Positions 55,726 through 64,000 of a stretch of DNA of 64,000 nucleotides are shown piece by piece. Under the pieces are notes generated by a model that saw only the letters and a list, made by a program, of their open reading frames with translations, was not told the origin of the DNA and ran no database searches. How positions within the stretch are numbered: the first letter of the stretch is position 1; the number at the start of each line of letters is the position of its first letter. The stretch is from assembly GCA_017643365.1 (NCBI GenBank), contig JAEPNO010000012.1, positions 1 to 64,000 on the forward strand. The letters run 5' to 3'. The stretch comes from Balneolaceae bacterium (GTDB taxonomy: Bacteria > Bacteroidota > Rhodothermia > Balneolales > Balneolaceae). The translations under genes were made by a program, and so were the position numbers.

Positions 55726-55751
55726 CCCCACTTTCTCCCACATCACTCCAC
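55726..55751 (-). promoter_or_regulatory. Three MraZ boxes with 10-bp period
   Basis: On the minus strand GTGGAG starts at 55751, GTGGGAG at 55741 and GTGGGGA at 55731, exactly 10 bp apart and about 55 nt upstream of the mraZ ATG. Known MraZ operators are repeats of TGGG or AAAGTGG type at this spacing. The first box touches the putative -7 element. Confidence 0.8.
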
Positions 55752-55781
55752 AATGTACCCTTCTTTACCATAATCTGTCAA
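55751..55781 (-). promoter_or_regulatory. Candidate promoter of the dcw cluster
   Basis: TTGAC at 55777-55781 and TACATTG at 55751-55757 are separated by 21 nt, close to the Bacteroidota TTG / TAnnTTTG pattern. Transcription would start beside the MraZ boxes, fitting autorepression. Confidence 0.5.
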
Positions 55782-55871
55782 ATAAAATCCACAGGGTGCG
55801 TAATAATTATTTTTTAGGCGGGTGGATCAATTAAGAACTACACGATTCAAAAAGGGCGAATACATTTTGTA

Positions 55872-55956
55872 GTCATCTCGAAGTGCTAATCAGAGGGGTG
55901 AGTTCAGAGTTAATAATTGCTTCGCTCTCTAGATTTCTCACTTCGTTCGAAATGAC
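55872..55956. repeat. REP-like fold-back between mraZ and metX
   Basis: GTCATCTCGAAGTG near 55872 and CACTTCGTTCGAAATGAC ending 55956 form imperfect arms with about 55 nt between. The phrase is common as an interspersed repeat in this group. Nothing else is seen in the gap 55782-56023. Confidence 0.5.
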
Positions 55957-56023
55957 AAAGAGTTTGTGCTTTATTGTAAAGGTGATACAGTTTCAAAAAT
56001 TTACCCGAAACCCGAAACCAGGT

Positions 56024-57064
56024 TCAACTAATAGCGACTCTCTTGGTACAAAACTGTCTCAGCGCTTGATTGATTTGCTCAAACTCGATCAAAAAAGCAT
56101 CGTGTCCGTATTTCGACTTAATCTCTCGAAAGGTAGCGTTGGGGAGAAGTTCGGCAAGCTCGATCTGTTCGTGGATCGGATAAAGGATATCAGAATCGAT
56201 GCCGATTACTAACACCGGTAGATCTAATTTGCCGAGTACCGATTTAGCAGTTCCACGTCCCCGGGCAACATCATGCGAGTCCATAGCTTTGGTTAAAGTG
56301 ATATAAGAATTCGCGTCAAAGCGTTGAGTGAGTTTTTCGCCCTGATAATTCAAATACGACTCAACCTCGAACTGTTCTTTTTGGATGTTCCAATTTCTGC
56401 CGAATTTACGATCGTAATCGTGCGGACTTCGATAGGTGATCATGGCCAAGCTTCGAGCGGCGGCTAATCCATCGTTAGGTGGTTTTTCATCAGAATAAAA
56501 GCCGTTGTTCCAGTTTTTGTCTGCTTTAATGGCAATACGCTGTGCTTCGCTGATTCCAATGGCCCAAGGTGAATGTGAAGCTCCCATCGCGATGAGGCAA
56601 GCCGATTTAATTCGGTCATCCATCACACAGAATTCCAGTGCAATCATTCCGCCCATAGAGCCACCGATGATTAATTCAATTTCCTGGATTCCGAGTTCAT
56701 CCAACAAAAGTTGTTCTAAACAAACAATATCGCGGATGGTTAGATTTGGAAAATCAGCTTGATACTTTTTTCCGGTAGTCGGGTTAATCGATATGGGACC
56801 AACCGATCCGTAACAACTTCCGGGGTGATTAATGCAGATCACAAAATGCCTATCCAAATCAATAATGCCTGAATTATCGAATAACCCGCGAAACCAATCA
56901 TCGGCATTGGAGTTTCCGGTGAGCGCATGGCAGATCAGAATGGCGTTATTCCTTTCACTGTTTAACGTGCCCCAGGTTTGATAAGCAAAATGCGGTTGAG
57001 GTATTTCATCACCGGATTCGGTGAGAAAGACAGTGTCAATTGTATGGGTTTTTAAATCAGACAT
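56024..57064 (-). CDS. metX: Homoserine O-acetyltransferase
   Basis: A 346-residue alpha/beta hydrolase-fold enzyme that acetylates homoserine with acetyl-CoA, first committed step of methionine synthesis by direct sulfhydrylation. Nucleophile elbow GGSMGG (S136), catalytic D291 in IDSDILYP and H321 in YGHDAF. NSNADDWF and HPGSCYGSVGP are substrate-site segments of MetX. It lies 74 nt after metY and both follow the SAM riboswitch, so it is probably under the same control. MetX and serine acetyltransferases overlap in sequence; the GGSMGGM and SCYGS motifs fit MetX. Confidence 0.93.
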   Translation of the reverse strand: MSDLKTHTIDTVFLTESGDEIPQPHFAYQTWGTLNSERNNAILICHALTGNSNADDWFRGLFDNSGIIDLDRHFVICINHPGSCYGSVGPISINPTTGKKYQADFPNLTIRDIVCLEQLLLDELGIQEIELIIGGSMGGMIALEFCVMDDRIKSACLIAMGASHSPWAIGISEAQRIAIKADKNWNNGFYSDEKPPNDGLAAARSLAMITYRSPHDYDRKFGRNWNIQKEQFEVESYLNYQGEKLTQRFDANSYITLTKAMDSHDVARGRGTAKSVLGKLDLPVLVIGIDSDILYPIHEQIELAELLPNATFREIKSKYGHDAFLIEFEQINQALRQFCTKRVAIS

Positions 57065-57138
57065 AGTAGTGGAAGTAAAAGTCGGAACCGCAAAAACGAT
57101 TCCGACTTTCTAGGTTGCTGTTCGATGGTGAGGGTTCT

Positions 57139-58473
<1,335 letters not shown>

Positions 58474-58507
58474 CTATTGTAAGTGATGTTGTGTTTTTAA
58501 ATTCTAT

Positions 58508-58546
58508 AAAAAAAGCCTTGCTCGTTGAGTTCGAACAAGGCTTTTT
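58508..58546 (-). terminator. Terminator of the SAM-I riboswitch
   Basis: Stem GCCTTG (58515-58520) with CAAGGC (58536-58541), extended by A/T pairs, then seven T on the minus strand. The loop holds the palindrome GAGTTCGAAC (58527-58536), whose TTCGAACTC can pair with GAGTTCGAA at 58556-58564 beside P1, so an antiterminator competes with it. Confidence 0.92.
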
Positions 58547-58562
58547 GCCAACATCTTTCGAA

Positions 58563-58689
58563 CTCATCTTTTCCCGATACCCATAACATGTATCAGGCAG
58601 GATGTAGCACCTTTTCGTGAACGGCTTACGATATTCGCGACGGTTGCCAAGGCTTCGTAGGACCTGATCCCTCCACCTTTCTTAATGAG
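58563..58689 (-). ncRNA. SAM-I riboswitch upstream of metY
   Basis: On the minus strand P1 is CTCAT (58685-58689) with ATGAG (58563-58567). Between them are the SAM-I hallmarks in order: TTAAGAAAGGTGGAGGGA, then GCCTTGGCAACC, then AAAGGTGCTACATCCTGCC. These match the conserved core, k-turn and J-regions of the S-box. SAM binding stabilises P1, frees the terminator and stops metY-metX transcription. Confidence 0.96.
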
Positions 58690-58731
58690 AATGCAATAGT
58701 TTAAAAGAACGATTGAAAATTGAAATCCAAC

Positions 58732-58769
58732 AAAAAAGCCCTTCTGATATTGCATTCAAAAGGGCTTTT
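58732..58769 (-). terminator. Second terminator upstream of the riboswitch
   Basis: Stem AAAAGCCCTT (58734-58743) with AAGGGCTTTT (58760-58769), 16-nt loop, followed by a T run on the minus strand. It lies 24 nt after the Met/Cys leader ORF. AAGGGTTTT (58786-58794, starting inside the ORF stop codon) can pair with its first arm, giving an antiterminator. Confidence 0.85.
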
Positions 58770-58792
58770 ATGAAACTAGTTATACAAAACCC

Positions 58793-58867
58793 TTAAGTGC
58801 GCATCGTCATGCACATGCATTTACAGCAATTGGGCTTACACATAGTATGTTGGTTTGAAAATTTCAT
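58793..58867 (-). CDS. 24-aa Met/Cys-rich leader peptide of the met unit
   Basis: A short frame from ATG at 58867 to TAA at 58793. The translation is MKFSNQHTM, then CKPNCCKCM, then CMTMRT. It has five Met (1, 9, 18, 20, 22) and five Cys (10, 14, 15, 17, 19), 10 of 24 residues. The codon for residue 9 onward lies over a stem GTGCAT/ATGCGC. The frame ends at a stop whose bases are also the start of AAGGGTTTT, which can pair with the following terminator. This is the plan of a leader-peptide attenuator sensing Met or Cys supply. Supporting points are position, codon content and pairing; no ribosome site is strong and no homologues were searched. Confidence 0.6.
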   Translation of the reverse strand: MKFSNQHTMCKPNCCKCMCMTMRT

Positions 58868-59074
58868 TGTTTACAGCTTACGCGTTGTTGCTTTTAAAAA
58901 CAACTTGACGTGCAAAATTTATCGGAAGCCCCCTAATTAAACTTAAACTGATCGGCTAAGTGGTTAAAATTCAAAAAGAATAATATTCTTTGAGGCTCTA
59001 AAAAATTACCTATTCGTTGAAATTTATTCTATAAATAAATCATCAATAGAATAAAATTCTGTGCGCGAATGAGG
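58868..59074. other. AT-rich intergenic region carrying leader promoter
   Basis: Holds no gene. It includes the palindromes AAAGAATAATATTCTTT (near 58976) and TATTCTAT/ATAGAATA (near 59027-59052), which lie after the stop of the YdeI-like gene, and GTTGTTTTT/AACAAC near 58890. A promoter for the leader must be here but no clear -33/-7 pair is visible. Confidence 0.4.
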
Positions 59075-59695
59075 CTATCGATCATGAAAGCCTTTGCCTT
59101 CCATTATTTTTGGGATGCATTTTTCGATACGTGCGAACCGGGTCTTTGCTTGTTTAGCTTGAGAGAAGTGAAGGATGTAACCACGTTGCCGGCCAGGGGT
59201 TAATTCAAAGAAAGCGGATTTTAGTGCAGGATCGTTTTCGAAAACAGATTCGAGTTCTTCAGGGATGGGCTCGGGTTCTTTTTTGAATTCAACTTTTAAG
59301 CCTTTTTTCTCAATCTCGATGGCTTGAGAAATGTAGTCTAAAATAATCTGTTCCTGATCCTGAATAACAGCAGTGTCGGTAAAAGTGAGCCGCATTACTG
59401 CTTGCGAGTTTTTTCCGGGGCTTTCCAATAGATTATGATGATCATCAAGCAGGGTTCCTTTAAAAAAACCTATAACGGCATAATTTTTAAGGGCGCTTAG
59501 CATCAAAACATTGTTTCCATCGAAGGTGTAGCAGGGATTGCTCCATTTGAGCTCTTCCTTGAGTTCTGATTTCAGAATAATTTCGCGAAGCGTAACAATT
59601 TCATCTTGCCAAATTTGAACTTTACAATCGGGAGTTCCAACAAGCGGGCATCGACCACAGCCGATGTCTAAAAATTCTTCAATGGAGTTAATCAT
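59075..59695 (-). CDS. YdeI/OmpD-associated family protein with DUF1801-like domain
   Basis: A 206-residue cytoplasmic protein from the ATG at 59695; the 59 residues read upstream in this frame overlap era and lack family features. Residues about 25-120 resemble the DUF1801 fold (LREIILKSELKEELKWSNPCYTF, then AVIGFFKGTLL), and the C-terminus (ELTPGRQRGYILHFSQAKQAKTRFARIEKCIPKIMEGKG, seen as TPGRQRGYILHFSQAKQ and RIEKCIPKI) is the OmpD/YdeI tail. Function unsettled. GxCGRCPLVGTPDC-like start (GCGRCPLVG) gives extra cysteines. Second YdeI-like gene in the window. Confidence 0.8.
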   Translation of the reverse strand: MINSIEEFLDIGCGRCPLVGTPDCKVQIWQDEIVTLREIILKSELKEELKWSNPCYTFDGNNVLMLSALKNYAVIGFFKGTLLDDHHNLLESPGKNSQAVMRLTFTDTAVIQDQEQIILDYISQAIEIEKKGLKVEFKKEPEPIPEELESVFENDPALKSAFFELTPGRQRGYILHFSQAKQAKTRFARIEKCIPKIMEGKGFHDR

Positions 59696-59711
59696 CCTAA
59701 AAGGAAATAAA

Positions 59712-60602
59712 TTAGGATCGATATCCCAAATTGCGAACCATTTGTTCGTTGTTACGCCATTTTTCGCGCACTTTAACGTGCAGATCGAGGAAGACTTTTC
59801 GGCCGATAAACTCTTCGATGGATTGCCGTGATTCCATCCCAAGATTCTTAATCGCACGGCCGCCTTTTCCAATAATCATCCCTTTTTGTGAGGTGCGGTT
59901 CACAATCACTTCGGCGTTGATATAATCTAAGTCTTCGCGTTCTTCATATTGGATCACTTCAACCGTAGCTGAATAGGGAATTTCTTCGTGATATTGAAGA
60001 AAAAGCTGTTCGCGGATTAACTCTGAAGCAAAAAATCGTACCGGGTGCTCACTCAATTCATCCTTCGGATAAAAGGGAGGTCCGGGCATCAAGCGAGAAA
60101 TGATGGAAGATAATAGTGTATCGATGCCCTCATTTTGCAAAGCCGAGGTAAACACAGTGTCGGCAAACTTGAATTTCGATTGGAGCACCTCCGCTTTTTT
60201 TGTGGCTTCATCCTGCGAAACAGTATCAATTTTATTAATAACCAGAATTACGGGTTTGTGAAATCGTTTTAGTTCTGTGAATGCGAAATCCGGAATTTTG
60301 TGATCCTTTACATCCACAATAAATAGAATTACATCGGCATCTTTTTCGGCCTTTTCTACAAATCGCATCATCGCTTTTTGCAGTTCATATTTTGGGTTGA
60401 TGATACCCGGAGTGTCTAAAAACACAACTTGAGACTCATCATCTGAATGAATTCCCACAATTTGATGTCTGGTTGTTTGCGCCTTGTGTGTTGCAATGGA
60501 AAGCTTGGTGCCCAAGATTTGGTTCATCAATGTAGATTTACCGGCATTTGGTTTGCCAACTATTGCAGCATATCCCGATTTATGTGGCTTTGGTTCACTC
60601 AT
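59712..60602 (-). CDS. era: GTPase Era
   Basis: A 296-residue GTPase that binds 16S rRNA during 30S assembly. G1 GKPNAGKSTL, G3 DTPGI, G4 NKID and a C-terminal KH domain (VIVNRTSQKGMIIGKGGRAIKNLG, parts NRTSQKGMIIGKGG). Overlaps pdxJ by 4 nt, so both are probably one transcript, with the YdeI-like gene 16 nt after. Confidence 0.97.
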   Translation of the reverse strand: MSEPKPHKSGYAAIVGKPNAGKSTLMNQILGTKLSIATHKAQTTRHQIVGIHSDDESQVVFLDTPGIINPKYELQKAMMRFVEKAEKDADVILFIVDVKDHKIPDFAFTELKRFHKPVILVINKIDTVSQDEATKKAEVLQSKFKFADTVFTSALQNEGIDTLLSSIISRLMPGPPFYPKDELSEHPVRFFASELIREQLFLQYHEEIPYSATVEVIQYEEREDLDYINAEVIVNRTSQKGMIIGKGGRAIKNLGMESRQSIEEFIGRKVFLDLHVKVREKWRNNEQMVRNLGYRS

Positions 60603-61333
60603 TGCAAGTCATCATGTAGGCTCAAAATTTCGATGTAAGATTTAACGGTTTTGGGTAATCCCCAGAAAACGGCTTGGCTAATTAAAGCATGCCCGATGCT
60701 CACTTCGTTCAGATAGGGTACCACTTCAATTAAGGTGGGCAGGTTTTGGAGATTCAGTCCATGCCCGGCGTTTACTTTTATACCTAGTTGATGGGCCAGA
60801 ATTGCGGCTTCGCGCAGGCGAAGTAATTCATGCTGTTGTTCTTTTTTTGTGGCTGCATTGGCGTAATTTCCGGTATGCAGTTCTATGGCATCGGCTCCAA
60901 GTTCTTTTGCCAACTCAATATCTTTCCTATTTGGATCAAGAAATAAACTTATTTCAATACCCGAGGGTTTGATAGCAGGAAACACCCGGTTTTTAAAATC
61001 ATCGAAAACGAGTTCAAGATTAAGTCCACCTTCGGTAGTTAGCTCTTCTCGTCCTTCGGGTACTAGTGTGCAGAGATGGGGATTGGTTTTTATCAAAATC
61101 CCAATCATTTCATCTGTGGCCGCCATTTCAAAGTCGAGGGTGCCTTTTACCGTTTCTTTAAGTTCAATTACATCTTGATCTAATATGTGTCGGCGATCGC
61201 CACGTAAGTGAAAAACGATTCCATTCGCGCCTGCTTCTTCACAAACACGAGCTGCTTCAACAGGGCGAGGGTAACCTTCGCCCCTTGCATTTCTAAGTGT
61301 GGCAACATGATCAATATTTACCAATAATTCCAT
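60599..61333 (-). CDS. pdxJ: Pyridoxine 5'-phosphate synthase
   Basis: A 244-residue TIM-barrel enzyme that makes pyridoxine 5'-phosphate from deoxyxylulose 5-phosphate and aminoacetone phosphate, in the DXP-dependent vitamin B6 pathway. Landmarks: LLVNIDHVATLRNARG at the N-terminus, HLRGDRRHI, and KVNAGHGLNLQNL near residue 195. Start at 61333. First gene of pdxJ-era-YdeI. Confidence 0.97.
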   Translation of the reverse strand: MELLVNIDHVATLRNARGEGYPRPVEAARVCEEAGANGIVFHLRGDRRHILDQDVIELKETVKGTLDFEMAATDEMIGILIKTNPHLCTLVPEGREELTTEGGLNLELVFDDFKNRVFPAIKPSGIEISLFLDPNRKDIELAKELGADAIELHTGNYANAATKKEQQHELLRLREAAILAHQLGIKVNAGHGLNLQNLPTLIEVVPYLNEVSIGHALISQAVFWGLPKTVKSYIEILSLHDDLQ

Positions 61334-61415
61334 GAGTGCAGTTTGAGCTGTCTTTTAATGATGTTTGTATGTGAAAATAGACAATAGTAGCTATATTATT
61401 TTTTTAATTTTTTGG

Positions 61416-61937
61416 ATGCAGTTGGTTAAACAAATAGTAATTGGATTTATTTATGTAGTGCTTTTCGCTTCGTGTGGAGTTGTTCAAAGAGGAACTATTC
61501 CATGGGATAAATCTACAGCTGTTGATGGAAACAATGCGACCGTACCGGTAAATTTTTCCAGATCAGAACGAGCAATTCGTAATAAACTAGACCAAGCATT
61601 GGGTGATTGGAGGGGGACAAGATATATCTTAGGTGGTACATCAAAAAGAGGGATTGATTGCTCGGCGTTTATGCAAGTTGTGTTTAAAGATTACTTAGGG
61701 GTTAATTTGCCACGTACAACTCGCGAACAAATGAAAGTTGGAAGCTCCATTAGAAGGAGAAATATTCGAATCGGGGATATGGTTTTTTTTAAAACTGGTA
61801 GAACAACTTACCATGTGGGGGTTATGATAAACGGGGAACAGTTCTTGCATGCATCAACATCCTCTGGAGTAACAATCTCGAATATTCAGAATCAGTATTG
61901 GGTAAGTACGTATTTAACCACCCGCCGGATACTTTAA
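61416..61937 (+). CDS. NlpC/P60 family peptidoglycan hydrolase, lipoprotein
   Basis: 173 residues from ATG 61416, preferred over the upstream ATG at 61365 since it gives a standard lipoprotein signal ending FASC (C20). The C-terminal 115 residues are the NlpC/P60 papain-like domain: GTRYILGGTSKRGIDCSAF with C82, H133 in TYHVGVM and H145 in FLHAS as the triad. Such enzymes cut D-Glu/meso-DAP bonds, which agrees with the DAP-type murE in this window. Monocistronic, divergent from pdxJ. Confidence 0.9.
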   Translation: MQLVKQIVIGFIYVVLFASCGVVQRGTIPWDKSTAVDGNNATVPVNFSRSERAIRNKLDQALGDWRGTRYILGGTSKRGIDCSAFMQVVFKDYLGVNLPRTTREQMKVGSSIRRRNIRIGDMVFFKTGRTTYHVGVMINGEQFLHASTSSGVTISNIQNQYWVSTYLTTRRIL

Positions 61938-62035
61938 TGATACATTTTTGATGTTGTATTATCCTTTGTTTCCAATAAATTATTGGGATTGAATTTAGAG
62001 GTGTAATTAAAATTGAGAAATTTAGGTGTAAGTAT

Positions 62036-63589
62036 ATGTACTTTCTATGGGTAGTAGATTTTTTGAAAAACTTGACCAACGATAGATTTATGCCACATGG
62101 CATGTGTTATCAGTGGCAGCCGGCTACACTTTGGTCGAATGTAATTGGGGATTCGATAACCGCATTAAGTTATTTCTTAATTCCGGCATTTCTTGTGTAT
62201 TTCGTTTCGAAGCGGAAGAACATTGAGATGAAGGGTATATTTGTGATGTTTGCCATTTTTATAGTTTCGTGCGGTGCAGTGCATACAATTTCGGCCGTAA
62301 ATGTTTGGATCCCATACTACAATCTCGCAGGTTTTATGAAACTAACAATGGCATTTGTTTCTATGGCCACTTTAGCTCTGCTTTATTTAAATATGCCTAA
62401 AGCACTTAAAATTCCAAGTCCATCAGAACTGCAAGATATTAACGAAAAGCTGAAAGCTGAGATTGATGAAAAAAATAAGCTGCAAAAAGAATTAGAAAAT
62501 CAACGCGAACAGCTTCAAAAAACAGTCCAGCTTTTAAATTCAACGCAAGAGGCAGCAAACATTGGGTCTTGGAAAGTTGACTTCAAAACAGGAAAAAGTG
62601 TGTGGTCTAACCAAGTATACCGCATACATGGTTTAGATATCGGGTCGCCAACAATTTTGAAGGACGGTATAAATTATTACCGGGAAGATTTTAGAGATCG
62701 TGTAACTGAAGTAATAGAAAGGGCAAGAATTGAAGGGAAAAGCTGGGACGAGGAATGGGTGTTAGTTGATATTACCGGAAAGGAAATATGGGTACGCACA
62801 ACAGGCTTCGCTACTTACGAAAATGATCAAGTAGTTGGTTTAGAAGGTTTAATAATTGACATCGATCAACAAAAACGAGCGGCCATTTCACTGGAAGAAC
62901 AAGCTATTGAGTTACAGGAATCGAATGATGAGTTGGAATCTTTTAGCTATTCAATAAGTCACGACATGAGAGCCCCTTTACGCGCTATAAATGGATATGC
63001 CGAAATTTTAAAGGATGAGTATTCAGAAGCACTAGATAAAGAGGGAAACAGAATTCTGGGAATTATCCACTCGAGTGCTTTAAAGTTGGGTGAGTTAATT
63101 GATGATATTCTGGCGTTTTCAAGATTGGGCAGAAAGGAACTTTCGAAAAGTACCATCAAAATGAATAATTTATTTAAGCAGATAATAGAGGAGTTACCGG
63201 ACTCAAAGTATTGGAATGAGAATGTTAAAATTGATATCGCCAAACTTCCTGATTGTAAAGGAGATGAGGCGATGCTAAAACAAGCCCTATATAATTTGTT
63301 AGAAAATGCGATAAAATATTCATCCGGAAATGAAAACATCAAAATCGCTGTTGGTTCGATATCGAAAGGTGCAGATGAAGTTTATTTTATTAAGGATAAT
63401 GGCATCGGGATAAATATGGAATACAAAGATAAAATTTTTGGTGTCTTTCAGAGGTTACACTCTGCGAAAGCTTATGAAGGAACTGGAGTTGGGCTCGCAA
63501 TTGTTAGGAAAATAATAGAACGTCACGGTGGCGAAATTTGGCTTGAGAGTGAAGAAGGAAAAGGCAGTACATTTTACTTTAAACTATAA
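62036..63589 (+). CDS. Ethylene-receptor-like sensor histidine kinase
   Basis: A 517-residue kinase. Residues 19-115 contain three membrane helices like those of plant ETR1: D39, Y46, I49, P50, I76, C79 and H83 align with ETR1 D25, Y32, I35, P36, I62, C65 and H69 at a constant offset of 14. C79 and H83 (VSCGAVHT) would hold Cu(I). Residues about 130-170 are a coiled coil, about 170-285 a PAS domain (WKVDFKTGKSVWSNQVYRIHG), H309 in SISHDMRAPL is the phosphorylated histidine and the C-terminus is an intact ATPase domain (DNGIGI, GTGVGLAIV). A response regulator follows 14 nt later. The ligand is inferred, not proved. Confidence 0.88.
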   Translation: MYFLWVVDFLKNLTNDRFMPHGMCYQWQPATLWSNVIGDSITALSYFLIPAFLVYFVSKRKNIEMKGIFVMFAIFIVSCGAVHTISAVNVWIPYYNLAGFMKLTMAFVSMATLALLYLNMPKALKIPSPSELQDINEKLKAEIDEKNKLQKELENQREQLQKTVQLLNSTQEAANIGSWKVDFKTGKSVWSNQVYRIHGLDIGSPTILKDGINYYREDFRDRVTEVIERARIEGKSWDEEWVLVDITGKEIWVRTTGFATYENDQVVGLEGLIIDIDQQKRAAISLEEQAIELQESNDELESFSYSISHDMRAPLRAINGYAEILKDEYSEALDKEGNRILGIIHSSALKLGELIDDILAFSRLGRKELSKSTIKMNNLFKQIIEELPDSKYWNENVKIDIAKLPDCKGDEAMLKQALYNLLENAIKYSSGNENIKIAVGSISKGADEVYFIKDNGIGINMEYKDKIFGVFQRLHSAKAYEGTGVGLAIVRKIIERHGGEIWLESEEGKGSTFYFKL

Positions 63590-63603
63590 GCGAATTATTG
63601 AGG

Positions 63604-64000
63604 ATGAAAAATTTAGATATTGTATTAATTGAAGATGATGACAACGATGCAGAATTAGCCATTTTAGCATTAAAAAAGTCGATTCCTACAGTAGAAATAA
63701 TCAGATTAAGAGACGGCGAAGAAGCGATCGAATTTTTTGAGCAAAATGGGGATATCAAGCAAAAACCAAAATTGATTTTATTGGATTTGAAAATGCCAAA
63801 AATTGATGGGTTAGAAGTGCTAAGAAAAATTCGATCTAACGACTGGGTTAAAAACTTACCTATTGTAATGTTAACATCTTCAAGAGAGCATAAAGATATT
63901 GTAGAGAGTTACAATTTGGGAATCAATAGCTACGTGGTTAAACCAGTATCGTTTAAAGACTTTGCCGATACAATAAGCTCAATTGGCCGTTATTGGCTTA
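63604..64000 (+). CDS. Rcp1-like response regulator receiver (partial)
   Basis: 132 residues are encoded before the window ends without a stop. A single receiver domain: acidic pocket VLIEDDDNDAE (D11-D13), phosphorylation site D61 in ILLDLKMPK, T91 and K113 (VVKPVS). Rcp1-type insertions (ELAILALKK and FEQNGDIKQ) suit a regulator paired with phytochrome- or ethylene-type kinases. Starts 14 nt after the kinase gene, so it is its likely partner. Typical length is 140-150, so only the last few residues are missing. No output domain expected. Confidence 0.9.
   Translation, partial: MKNLDIVLIEDDDNDAELAILALKKSIPTVEIIRLRDGEEAIEFFEQNGDIKQKPKLILLDLKMPKIDGLEVLRKIRSNDWVKNLPIVMLTSSREHKDIVESYNLGINSYVVKPVSFKDFADTISSIGRYWL

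Overview
The window looks like chromosomal DNA from a member of the Bacteroidota/Balneolota (FCB) group, most like the Balneolaceae. The signs are a type IX secretion sorting domain on a redoxin, DUF5916, DUF5020 and DUF6029 outer-membrane proteins, CarboxypepD_reg/TonB receptors, weak Shine-Dalgarno sites, TAnnTTTG-like promoters and a meso-DAP-type dcw cluster. No rRNA, tRNA, CRISPR array, IS transposase or integrase was found. The assignment rests on protein families only.

Layout. 1-3910 is accessory: a frameshifted lipoprotein gene, a YdeI-like gene, and a four-gene metal/thiol module (CcdA-like membrane protein, HMA lipoprotein, CsoR-HMA fusion, Cys-rich thioredoxin) bounded by inverted GTTGTGTGCC ends and attC-like imperfect palindromes. 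4000-16860 holds a DPP-IV-type peptidase between dispersed repeats, a zinc alcohol dehydrogenase, a DUF5916 gene broken in two places, a DUF5020 protein, a class C beta-lactamase-like hydrolase, a DUF4143 ATPase beside the 3' relic of a second sodium:solute symporter, an intact symporter with an unannotated 38-aa membrane peptide, and WbqC. 17018-25578 has gltX, a PBP4-type carboxypeptidase, a 277-bp tandem repeat, nhaC, an NRDE protein and a SpoIIE-type phosphatase.

25594-32217 is an iron locus: thioredoxin, DtxR/MntR-like regulator, FeoA, FeoB split by one in-frame stop, a TonB receptor interrupted by one in-frame stop, and a thioredoxin-like protein that lost a CxxC cysteine. Two TTTAGCCAAGRCTAAA palindromes lie between the divergent feoA and receptor genes and are likely operators for the regulator. 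32867-36209 is an envelope redox operon (TlpA, DUF6029 barrel, lipoprotein redoxin, T9SS-sorted redoxin).

40507-55673 is a minus-strand dcw cluster, mraZ-rsmH-ftsL-ftsI-murE-mraY-murD-ftsW-murG-murC-ftsQ-ftsA-ftsZ, with three 10-bp-spaced MraZ boxes upstream and a terminator after ftsZ; murF is absent. 56024-58867 is the methionine unit metY-metX behind a SAM-I riboswitch with its terminator. Further upstream is a second terminator preceded by a 24-codon Met/Cys-rich leader ORF, so the unit seems to have tandem attenuators (leader peptide, then riboswitch). The right end has a YdeI/OmpD-type protein, era, pdxJ, an NlpC/P60 lipoprotein, and a histidine kinase whose N-terminus keeps all seven ethylene-pocket positions of plant ETR1 I compared, followed by an Rcp1-like response regulator cut by the window edge.

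The most interesting items are the Met/Cys leader with the SAM riboswitch, the ethylene-receptor-like kinase, the CsoR-HMA module in a possible mobile cassette, the decaying iron locus with its operators, and the surface redox operon. Four genes carry frame or stop lesions; two lie in short homopolymers and could be assembly errors, the rest are substitutions or clean stops.
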